Origin: Desulfobacterales bacterium
Lineage (GTDB): Bacteria > Desulfobacterota > Desulfobacteria > Desulfobacterales > Desulfatibacillaceae
Assembly (NCBI GenBank): GCA_020057225.1
Contig: JAGVGH010000085.1
Coordinates: 1-46,122, forward strand
Length of the DNA stretch: 46,122 nt
Direction of reading: 5' to 3'
Numbering within the stretch: the first letter of the stretch is position 1; every line of letters begins with the position of its first letter. Of the stretch, positions 1 through 12,100 are shown in pieces. The notes below the pieces were generated by a model. The model did no database searches, was not told where the DNA came from, and saw nothing but the letters and a program-made list of their open reading frames with translations. The position numbers and the translations under genes were made by a program.

Positions 1-102
1 AACGGCCGTCACATAACCGTAGGGGCGCACGGCGTGCGCCCGCGATGAAAAAGTGCCCCTAAAATCCTCCTCAGCAGTATTTAGGGATAAGCACTAAGTA
101 TC
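1..102. repeat. Left arm of 102-bp inverted repeat flanking the giant gene (may continue beyond window edge)
   Basis: aacggccgtcacataaccg...gcactaagtatc is the reverse complement of 13337-13438 with two mismatches seen by eye. Confidence 0.95.
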
Positions 103-3100
103 AGGACCGCTTCCGGCCCCGCCCGCGCGCAAGCGCCCCCAGGCCCAGCATCATGCCCAAAGCCGCGCATCCCCACGCTCCGCTTCCCGCAGCCGCCGCC
201 TCCACAAAGCACCCTCCGCTCCCTCCCGCCGCCTCCGTGCCAATGGACGCCGACGACGCGCCCGGATTCGATCCCCCGGAACCCGGAGGCGCTGGCGGGC
301 GGCCCGCATTGTCCGCAAACACCACATCCGCCGCCAAATCCCCGGCCTTCCGCATGAGCCGCGCAAAGAACGTCGTTTTTTGCCCTGTCTCCATAACCCA
401 CCTCGCCGTGTACGGAATCCTGAGCGTCACCGCGCTGTCCGCGCCATTGTAAACCCAGTACGCGGCGAACGGCTCCATAACCGCAGTCTCGTAGTACCCG
501 TCCCCGGCAGGATCGTCCATGGCCCGCTGATCCGTGGGGTCATAGTAGAGCACGCCCTCGCCCTGAAGCGGATTGTACGGATCCAGGCTCCCCTGGGCAT
601 AAGTGACGCCGTTGAGCACTGTCTCCACCCCGGCCCAGTCCACCGGGAAGTTGTACGGGTTCCCCAGCATGTTCCAGCCCGGCATGAGCGCCGTGTAGAA
701 ATCCTCGTTCGCCGGATGCTCGATGCCCGGTATGGTCACATTGGCGCTGTTCCCTGTGATGAGCCAGAAGCCCTGGCCCGGACGCATGGGATACGCCAAC
801 CCGAACCCGCTCTCGTCGCCTTCCCTGTAATACGTGTTGGGATTCCCTGTGCCCTGCTCCAGAGGATTGAACGCGAAAAGCCTCCAGTACCTGTCGTCAT
901 AAGGGGACAGATTCCCGCCTGTTCCCAAAAGCCGCACAATGTCCGCCACAGCCCCGGGATACGCGGGCCACGCGACCATCCGGTACGCTTCAACCGTCCT
1001 GCCGCCCACCGTTGTCTTTGCAAACACGCTGGGCGCGGCGATGGTGTGCAAGGAGAGGTTTTTTGTCTCAAAGAGCACACTGTCCGCGACATATCCGGCG
1101 GTGTTCTCATACTCCCAGTGCCCCGAGAACATGCAGTAGCGGTATCCTTCAAGCTCGCTCAAAAGCGCGGCGCCCGAATACGGCATGGCAATGGCTATCG
1201 GCCCGGAAAACGCCATGCCAAACGGCTCGAACAAGAGCACATCCCCCCTGTCCTCGGCCATGGCGGGCTGCCCCGCTTCAACCTTGGAAACCGTGATGGT
1301 GAGGGGAACATCCCCGGCGTTCACTGTGCCCGCCGGAACCGTCACGGTCAATCCCGCGAGGTCTCCGCTGCCTATGGAATAGAGGTTGTCAACATCAGGG
1401 TTGTTGATGACGCAGGTGAGCCGCGGCGTCGCGTACAAGCGGTGCAGCATGAAGCCCTGGGACAGGAACACCTTGCCGGATGAATCCGCCACCCGCACCC
1501 GGACCGCGGTTTTTCCAAAGCTCTGGTTATCGCCCAGCGGCCTAAGAATGAAAGCCCGCATGGAGTTGTCGGCATGGACAATTTCCGCCCTGCCGGCAAA
1601 CGGGCTTTCCACCGTCACGGTGAACGGCGGCAGACCGCCCACAATGGCGCAGACAACATCCCTGGGCTGTCCGTTCACGTTAATCCCCGCCCCGCCGTTG
1701 GGCAGAATGCTCAACGGCTCTGGAGGCGCGCCGCCGGGAAGCTCATACGCGCCCATGTCAAAGGCCGCGCCCTGGGGCCGCCCAACCCCTGGCAAATCCA
1801 CGTCCGGAGCCGCCGGGGGGAGCGTGGCGATCGCTATCGGCACAGCGTCCACCGCGGGCGATGTCCCCTGGAGCGTGAAGTCATAGGCCCCTGCAAACAA
1901 GGGATCATCCTGGATGTCGTTCACGCCCGGTGTCACATCCCCGTAATTCGAGGTTGCCGGAGCCGCCCCGTTTTCCGCCACGCAGTTGTAATCCAGGACA
2001 GGCGCCGGGGCATTCTCCCCCATCATAAAACCATTGCTTGTGTTAAACGCGATGATGTTGTAGCGCGCCACCAGCGGGGAGGCGTACACTTCAACGCCGT
2101 TGGTGTTGTAGGCAATCGTGCTGTTAAGAAGCACCACGTCCGCTGTCCGCGCCGCTCCAGGAGCGATATACACGCCGTTGCTGTTCCGCTGGGAGAGGCA
2201 GTTGACAATGGCGACCTCGCCCTGGCCCATGACCGCGATGCCCGGGCCGGTAAGATTGGCGACCTGGCAGCGTTCGATCCGCGCGCCCGCCACGTCCCCG
2301 TTAAGCACAATGCCCTGGGCGCCTGAATTCACGACCAGGCCCGAGATATGCACATTGGTTGCCCCGTTGATGGTAACCGCCGCGTTCGGGGCGGAACCCG
2401 TGATGTAGGCGTTGTGGCCGGCGATGGTCACTCCGGACTTGGCGGGGTTGAAAACCAACGGCCCGGCGTAGCTTCCTGGCGCTATCTCGATGGTGTCGCC
2501 CGGCTGGGCCGCTGTTATAGCGTCCTGAACCGTCGCGTACTGCGCCGGCACATACAGGGTCTGCGGCACCAGTTCCACCGTGAACGTTGCCTCAAGGGGC
2601 GCCGACTCATTGCCGTCCCCGTCCGCAACGGTCACTGAGTAGGTGTGGACCGAACCCGAGGCAAACGTGGGGGGTGTGTATGTGATATCCACACTCATTC
2701 CCAAGTTGTACGTAGTGATATCCAACGCGTTGTTGGCGATTCTCTGGCCGTCCAGCCAGAACTGCGCGCTGGCCGCGTCAATCCCCGGATTTTCGTCATG
2801 GAACTGCGTCCATATCTGCGTGTCCATGAACACGCCGGCGGCGCCATCACCCGGGTGATGGTCCAACAAAACCGGGGGATTCATGTCATGGAACTCGTAG
2901 GCCCCGATGTCATACCCCAGGTTTTGCGGACGCTGTCTGCCCTCGTTGTCAATCAGAGGCGGACTCGGGTAGCCCTCCGCCGTGTCAATGGCGGGGGATG
3001 CCGCTGTCAAATGGTAGTTGTTGGCCCCGGTGTCCGCCAGCAAGGGATTGACCTCCCGGTCATTGACCCCGGGGGCGAGGCCAAGGAAGTTGGCCGTCCC

Positions 3101-6100
3101 ATGCCCATATACAATGTTGTAATCCTCGTCCATCCCAAGGCCGCCGTTCTCGAACCGGAGGCCGTATGCCCCGTTTTGATACAAAATATTGTGGTAAATG
3201 AGCGCGTAGATGTCTCCGTCCACCAGCACGCCGACATTGGAGTTGTTGGCAAGGGTGTTGTTGATAAGCTGCGCTGAGACCTGGATGGCGTCAAGCCCGG
3301 GATCGCTCACCCGGACACCGCCCTGGCCGTTGCCGTACAGCACGTTGTTTATAAGAAGAACACCGCCCTCGGCGTTCCCGTTCACCCCATACCCGGAATT
3401 GCCGTAAATCCGGCATTCCGTGATTTCAAGCGAGTGGACATGGTTGGTCACCAGCACACCGTCCGAGCCGCCGGTAATGGCGAAGCCCTGGACAAGGGCG
3501 TTGTGCGCCTGGTCCACGGTTATTCCCGGAATACCGGCCACGCTGTGAATCACCGGTTTGTTCACCAAATCCAGCGCCACCAGCATGACACCTGAATGCC
3601 GCGCGTCCAGGATAAGAGCGCCCGCATAGTTGCCCGGCGCCACCGCCACGGTGTCGCCGCCCGCCGCGGCGTCCAAGCCCGCCTGGATGTTGGCGTAATC
3701 CGCTGGCACGTTGAGGGTTATGGGATCACGCACACGGAAGCTCCAGGAAGGCGCATTGAAGACGTTGTCCACATTGTCCGCAACGCTCAGCGAAACCGTG
3801 ACCCAGGCTCCGGCATAGTACGGCAGGGCCGGGTCAAACCGCACATCCACATAGGGATGCGCCACAGTGATGGTCAAAGTTGCCGGGTCTGTCACCTGAA
3901 CGCCGTTTACGCGCAACGCAAGGGTATCAACATTCACCCCGCTTCCGGTGTCTGCCAGCCGGAACTGGATGGGCGTCCGGGGGTTGACATTTTCCACCTG
4001 GTCCCCTGGGGAGACAGTCACCAGCGTGGGCGGCTCCGCGTCGCTCTTCGCCGCCGTCCAATCGGTCGCGGCAAAGCCCCATCCGCCGGACGGCTCGTCC
4101 ACAGAGTGGAAGGCGAGCACCCGGTATTCGATCACAGGAGGCGGCGCCGCTCCAAAGGTGTCCGGAGGCAGCTCGGAGGTATAGGTCGAAACCGGGACAT
4201 CAGGAAGGAAGAACGCCCTCGCCACCCTTTCCGGATGGGCGGGATCCCTTGCCTCCACCCGGTACACCGAGGCCCCTGCCACATCGTCCCAGGATATCTC
4301 AAAGGGCCACCCTTCCACGTGGTTCGCTGTCAGCGCGCCGGACGGGAACACCCACACCGGGTGCAAATAAGTCACCTGATGGCCCGCCGAGTCCTCCGTC
4401 GTGACAGTCAGCATACAGGCCCCCTCCGCTGTCTCGTCCGGATAGCTTTCCAAATTCAGTTCAATCCCCCAGCCCAGACCGCCGGCTGTCGAGAAGAATC
4501 CGGAATATCCGCCGAATTCCGCCATAACATTCAGACCGCCGTTCCCTGTCCCGACATCCACAGCGTTTCTGTCGTTCACCAGGACTGTGGCGTCAAGCGT
4601 TAGAACACCGTCAGCGTTCCTGCTGACCGCGGGATACTGGGGCAGTCTGTCCACCACGCTCCAGAGCATGGGCGCGGAGTTGCCATGGGTGGCGGTGAAG
4701 CGGAAGGGAATCTCCAAAGGCACTCCCGGGGCCGCTCCCTGGACCGGCTGGCCCAGAAGGTCTGTCACGCTGTTGGTAATGCAGACCTTGTAGATTTTGC
4801 CGTAATCAAAGGGAATGAACCCGCGGGCGGGAGACGGATAGAGCCGGATTCCCTGGGACGCCTTGTAATATTCCACGTCAAAGGCCCCGGCGAGAACATT
4901 TCCTCCCTGGTCTTTCACGTAAATGTTCGCCGAAGTCACCGTTGCGGGGTCAAGCTCCTTAAGGCAATAGAGCACCAGGGAATTGCTCCACGGGTCCGCG
5001 TCCTCCGCGCTCCCGGGAAGCGGCGCCACCATAGGCGCGGGCTCCGCGCCGGAGCCTGTCCGGAAGTCCCAGGTCACGGGAGTGCCCATGGGGTTTCCTG
5101 AGAGATCCTGGATGGAGCCTGAAAGCGTCACCCTGTACCAGGTCGTCGGCAGAAGGGGCGCCGCGGGCCGCACATGCACCATGCTCCCCGCCCATTCCAC
5201 GGCATGGGGCACGTTGGCCGCCACGCTTCCGGAAATATCTGTTATCTGCTGGAAGGCGACCAAAGAGGGTGCCTGGGGCGGCACGCATTCGGAAAGCTGG
5301 GCCGCGATGAACGGCGAGCCAGGACCGCGCCGGGAAACCAAAGGCGCGTCGGTCTGCCCGTAGTGCGGCGTATGCGCCATTTCCTTCGGAGGCACGATGT
5401 CGCCCGGCGCGGGCCGGGTCATAAAGGTCCACCTGGTGGTCCCCGGGTCATATAAGATCCTCTGGCCGCTCCAGGCCCAGCCGCTTACATACACGGTGTA
5501 GGCTGTGCCCGGCAGGAAATCCTCCCACGGATCAAAGGTGAGCGACAGATTGTCCGGTGTCCAGGCCACATCCCCCCCGGCAATGCCCCGGTCCGTGTCC
5601 GCCACCGCGTTGCCCCAGCAATCGTAAATAGCAAGCCGCAGGGTGTCCGGATTCATGGGCCGCGTAAAGCCTATCTCCACGGTTGCATCTGGATAAACTC
5701 CTGTAACTCCCTGCGCGGGCGCTTGCCAGTCCACCTCGGGATGGACCCCGGCAGGCTCAAACACCACGGACTCCATCACCACCGCCGTAGTCTCGCGCCG
5801 CGTGGCATCATCCACCTTCCAATCCACCTCGTTGGCCGGGGTGATTTCCACCGTGCCCACAAGCGGATCGGTAACAAACAGGGATCCCGTGTTCGCCCAG
5901 GCGTTTGCAAGGGCCGACGGCGCGCTCACAGCCCGCGCCGAGCAGCGCGGCTTGTGGTACACAGTGCTGATATTGTTCTGCACCCAGACCGTGAGTTTTT
6001 TCTTGTAGAAATAGGTCTTCCCGACAACAGGCTTTTCAATGGTCCGGGTGAAAGCCCGGTCGTTGAGGGTCAAATCCTCGTTGTCAACCGTGGTCTCGCC

Positions 6101-9100
6101 GTTCACCGGATCTTCCATCAGCCCGGAATCCGGCGCGAACCCGGACTGGGTGATTCCTGTCTGGCCGGTGTGGATGTCAAGATACAACACATCCACCAAA
6201 GGATCATGCACCACCGCCTCAACGGTCACCCATTGGTCAAATGCGGCGGCGCTGTTGTCCACGTCCACGGTGCGGGTGAGGCTTACGGGAGAACCCGCCG
6301 ATATTGTCTGTGAGTCCGCGGCGCCCAGAACAATCCCGCCGCGCATATCCTGGGAATGGAAGTCCGGAAGCCCATACCAGGCGTAATACGGGGCCGGGGT
6401 ATTGATGGCCGACGCCGCGTCCGGCAGGAGAAACTCATCATCGTCCCATCCGTTCCATTGCGCTTTCAGCGCGACATTCTCCACGGCCCTGCCTGGTGTG
6501 TAGGACACATAGGGAGAGAGCATCATGACGGTTTTTTCAGGGTCCATCCTCACAATGAGCTGGTTTTCCTCGTGGAGCGTGTAGCCCGCAAAGTCCGCCG
6601 GGACCAGCACATCCTTGCCCACGCTGTGAAGGAGGCGCTCGGTGTTGATGTCAAAATTCAGGGGGTCTTTGTACAAGAGATATAAATTGTCCACCTGGCC
6701 GTTCACCCCGGACACCGCCGTGTATTCCCGCGTGGAGACATCGGCGAGCTGCGGCAGGTTTGGATGCCAGGCGGTGAAGGTGTAAATAACGCCGCCCGGG
6801 GAGGCCGGAAGATTATACAGGGTGTAATCGCCGTTGGCGTCGGAGGTTGCGTAGGCCGCAAGCTCCCCGCCAGGGCCGGTGACAAGGACTGTGGCGCCGG
6901 CCGCGGGGGTTTGGTTGTCGGTGACAACCCTGCCCTGGACCACAGGGCTGTTGTCGGGTCCAAGCCAGAACGTGGCGCCGGAAACCGCGGGCGGCAACAC
7001 AGCCGCCACATCCTTTTGCGCCCCTAAAACCACACCGGACCCGTTGCCGTTCGCGTCATGTCTCTCCCACACCACAGCCAGCGTGTTGGGCCCCGGAGGC
7101 AGCGGTCCAAAGTTGAATGGAGAGCCAAGGGCCGGCACATAACAAGAGTTGATGACACCCAGACGCGCGAAATTCCAAATCTCCATGGGAGTGACCAAGT
7201 ACGCTTCAGGCACCGCCAAAAGCCTCAAGGTTCCCGGCGCGCCATGGCTGCTCCACGCGCCCTCCACCACGGTCACATCCAGGCTTCCGCCCGTTGCCTG
7301 GTCAAAAACCACCATGTCCGGCGCGGCAATGGTGTTTCCGTAGCCCGCGTCGTAAGAATCCACCGTGATGGCAACAGGGCTTGCCGCCATGGGCATCGCG
7401 GACGCGGACTCGAACTCCTCAAGGAAAATCAAATGGCCGCCCGCCGGGAGAAGCAGCTCGTAGGTTCCCCCGCACACATCCGCCTCGGAGCTGAAATCCA
7501 GACCTCCCGCCCATACCGACCCGATGCTCACCGGCGTGTTGTCCGGATGCTTCACAGCGCCCTGGACCCGGGCGCCATAGAGCATGGTCAAATCATTATC
7601 AAGAACCATCCATCCGCCAGGGCCGGGCGTAACAAGCCCGATGGGCGCGCCGGGCACAAGGTTGTCATCCGCCGGTCTTTGGGTGGACAGCTCAACGTAT
7701 CCGGCAGGCACATAGCACAGGGTGAACCAGCCCATGGTGTCGGAAACCGCGGTCGCCTCGACCAGTCCGCCCGCGGCCTCCGCCTCCACAGTGATTCCGT
7801 CGAGTGGAGTCCCGTACGCGTCCATGACCCGGCCGACGATGCACACGCCTTCCTGCATCTCGAAGTTAACGCCTGCCATGTCGCCCGCAACGCTTATGAC
7901 AGCGGATTTGTCAGCGAGGTTCCAGTCCCGCTTCTGAACATGCGCCTCGCCCTGGCCGGGCGGGGCATTGGTGAGTGTGTAATTGCCCCACGCGTCCGTG
8001 ACGGTGAAGCCAACAGGCCCTGTTTCCAGGGAATCATACCAAACCACGGCATTCTCCGCCGGACCGCCATACGCCTCAACCCTGCCCTGGATAATGGAGC
8101 CGTCTCCTTCCAGCGCAAAGTCCACAGGGGTTCCCCCCTCTGTCGCCCCACGGGTGTGGACCCACGGGGCGAACGGAACGGCGAAACGGCCGGAGTCCCA
8201 GGGCGGCAAAGCCTGGACCCGGTAGCACCCTGGCAGCACATCCAGGGTGTAGGAGCCGTCCGGTCCGCTCGACGCGCGCCCGGTCCAGTCCACGGATTCG
8301 CCTTTTGCTGTGACAGCCGTGCCCATGACCGGCTGGCCGTCCGCCTGCTTTTCAACCATGCCGTGAATCTGATGGGTAAGGCCCGCCTCCTCCGCGATTT
8401 GCTCCCGGGTGAGCGCGCCCGCAAAGATTTTCACTTCGTCCAGGGCGCCCTTATAGTATTCCGCGCCGTATCCCACCGTCACCGGCGAGGCGCCCTTGTG
8501 GATCGGCCCGGCGAACGGCACAGGCCCGGCCGCCGGCATGCCGTTGAGATACAAGAACATGTCCGCGCCGTCCCAAACGCCCGCCACGTGGACCCACTCG
8601 CCCGCGTTCAAGACCTCCGGCGAGGCCACATAGACCTCGCCCAGGCCGAAGCCGTCCCCCGAGCCGTCCGAGGAAAGGGTGAACTTGATTTCCCCTCCGT
8701 ATTGAACCAACGCGTAGCTGTACCCGTCTTGGTCCATCATCTTGCCAACAAGGGTCCGGAATCCGCCTATGCTGTCCGTGTCATCCGGGCGGATCCACGC
8801 CATGAGGGTGATGGGGCCTTCAATGTCCAACGATCCGCTGTCATTGGTCAGGGACTCCGCAACCCCGTCAAAATAGGCGGAGCCATTCAAGCGGCTCACA
8901 TCCAGGACGCCTGTCACATCCGTTAGCACCGCATCGTTTGAAAAGACGGAGTTGTCCGGCTCAAAGCTCCCGACACCCGAATTGTAGTCGTACCACAAAC
9001 GCAGTTCCGCAGGCTGGTTGAGCAGGAAAAAGTCTTTGTTGAATAAAAGATTGACCATTCCCCCGGGCACGGTGGAATCCTCGGCCAGCGCGAAATACTG

Positions 9101-12100
9101 ATGCGTTGTGCTTATTCCGGACGCGGCGAATTCCTGCAGCAGGCCTGATTCGGGTTTATAAACAAGCCTGTTTGCGTTGGTTGGTGTTACAAGGGCGGTG
9201 CCGTCATCGCTCACAAACTGGACCGCCAGGAAGGGTCCCCCGGCACCTGTGGAATGGAAGGCAATGGCGTACCGCGTCAGGAAGGGATCATACAGAACCT
9301 GGGGAATACCCTGGTTCTCCGGGGCGTCACTAATGACAAAGTTGTCCGTGACCGGATGGGTCTCGGCAAAGCCTTCAGGGTTGACAAACTGCCCGTAAAT
9401 ATTGCCGCCCGCGCCCCGGTCACTGGCCCAGGCCACCAGGAAATCCGTCCCGCAGCCCACTGAAAGCCCGCTCTTGGCGCTCCCTTCGCTGGAAATCACG
9501 AAATTGTCCTGGGTGGAGCTTCCAAACGGGTTCCCGTCGCCGTCCAGCACCTGCCCATAGATGTACGTGTTGGTTTGCCCGTCCCGGTTGTCTAAAAACG
9601 CTACCAGATATTTGCCCGTGTCGGCATTCCACCCCACCGCGGGCGCGTAATGGTTGGAAGGGCCGTTTGCCACCGGAATGTTGACAAGCTGGGTGGTGGA
9701 ATACAGCGACCCGTCGGATTCGACCATTTGGCCGTAAATTTTGCTGTAGGCAGGGTCCCGGTTGTCCTGCCACACCGCGAGAAAACGTCCGGTGTCGCTG
9801 GAAACCGCCAGGGCCGGCGCCTCCTGGTTGTAGAGCGCCTCGGAGACCGGGAAGTTGTCCAGGCCCGCCGCGCCGGAGCGGAGGATGGGACTCCCGTTGA
9901 TATCCACCCGCTGGGCAAAAATGTCTGTCCCCGCGTTGTTTGTCCCTGTATCGTTTCGCAGATCCGGCCATACAACAAGGTAAGATCCGCCATTTAAAGG
10001 CGAAAACGCCACCCTGGGAGACATGGGCTGGGGAGGATTGGCGTTTGCGTCTGTAAGCTCCACTTCCGGACCCATGGGCGCGCCGTCGGCGCCGTAGAGA
10101 CGCCCCAGCACGTGGACAGAATTGTCATAGATGTCCACTGCCATGTACACGGAGAAAAACCCGCCGCTTGGCGTGTATTGGGCAACGCCGGGGAAATACC
10201 GGTAATAACCGGGAGGCGGCGGGCCGTTGTGGCAGGAGGCCCAGCGGACCATCCAGTCCACATCCGGGTTCGCGGGCGCGCCTGTGGCCTCCTTGTCAAA
10301 GGAGATGAAAAACCCGTCCGCGCCTGCCGCCACTGCCACCTGGCTTTCCGGGTCCGTGGACATGGTTACAGGGAAATTGACACTGCTGGTGGTGGTAAGA
10401 AGCGCGGCCTCCGCGGACACAAGCTGGGCGTAGATGTCCGCCTCCATATCCCGGGCGTCCGTCCAGGCCGCCAAAAACTCCCCGCACTGTTCATTCCAAT
10501 CCGCCTTTGGATTGTACTGCCCCCCGGCGGCGTTGCTGATGACAAAGTTGACATTGGACGCCGGTCCGATGAGCGCGCCCCAGGAGTCCATGGTCTGGCC
10601 AAAGATGTCGGCCTCCCCGTCCCTGTTGTCGGTCCACGCCGCCAAAAGAACCGTTTCCGGCACCCCTTTGTTGACCGCAAGAACTGGCCCGGTCTGGTTC
10701 CCCGCCGCGTTGGAAATCACAAAGTTGACGTTGGTTGGCAGGTTCCAAATATTTCCTTCCATATTCACGAACTGGCCCCACACGTCATAGACACCGGGGT
10801 CCGCCTCGTGGGTAAACGCGACAAGGTAGTTCAGCATCACCTCGTCCCAAATCACCGAGGGCTGGCTCTGGTTGCCCGGCTTGTCGCTCACAGGGACGTT
10901 CGCGCCCACGGCGCTTGAATAGGGCGTGCCGTCCGCCTGAATGATCTGGCCGTAGATGTCGCCCTCTCCGTTCCGGTTGTCCTCAAACACCGCAAGCATC
11001 CATCCAAACCCGCCCCGGACGATATCCGGGCTGGTCTGGTCGCCGGGCGCGTTGCTGACCGGGAAGTTTTCCATGCCGGGCATTCCGTACGGACCGGGCT
11101 TGATGAGCCCTCCCTGGGCGTTCACAAGCTGGCCGTAAATGTCCGCTCCGGTTGTAGCCTGGTTCCGGTGGTCTTCCCAGACCACGAGAAAGCTCTCGGG
11201 ATTGCCGGCCGCATACACCGTCCTGGGGCAGGCCACGGCAGAGTCCGGGTGGGACTCGGAAATCTGAAACTCCGCCCCCAGGGGCGCGCCGTTTTTGTCC
11301 GTAAACCGGCCAAAAACAGCCCAGGAATAGGTCCCAGGCTCATAGGCAAGATACACTGCCAGATACTGGTCATTGTTGGGGTTCCAGGCCGCGTCGGAGT
11401 CCTTGCGCTGTATGGGAGGCGGCGGGTCCGGTTCATAAAGCACATGCTGCACGGACGGTGAAAGTCCGGTCTGGCCCGTGGCGTTGTCCTGCCAGTTGAT
11501 GTAGAACCGCCCTGCCCCGAAAACCGCGGAAGGCCTGGTTTCCACCCCCGCCCCGGCGATCAGGTGGTTCTCACCGGATGCTGTGGTGTAGAGCGTGGCG
11601 TCGGCGCCCACAAGCTGGGAATAGATGTTTTCGACCCCGTTGTCGCGGTAGTCCATCCATACCGCAAGAAAACGGCTGTTGGCGGGGTCAAGGACAAGTT
11701 CCACCGAATACTGGTTGTTGAACGCGTTGCTGATGACAAAGTTGTCGCTGATTCCCGAGAAATACGGGGCACCCTCCGGGGAGATGATTTGTCCGTAGAT
11801 GTTGGTTTCCGACCCGGCGCGCCAGTCCTCCCACGCCACAAGGAATTTGAGGGACGTGAAATCGTAGGCCACGGAAGGTTCATACTGGGCGGCGGCGTTG
11901 TCGCAAATGGTAAAGTTCTCTCCCGCGGGGGAGGCGTACAGGCTGCCGTCCGGGGAGACGAGGGCGCCCAGAATATCTGAGGATGCCTGATTGGTTTCCG
12001 CCTCGTACACCACCAGGAAGCGCTGGGCGGCAGGGGCAAAGGCGGTATCGGCCGGGCCGGCGTCCATGCCGGTCATGGCGTTGCCGATAAAGATGTTCTC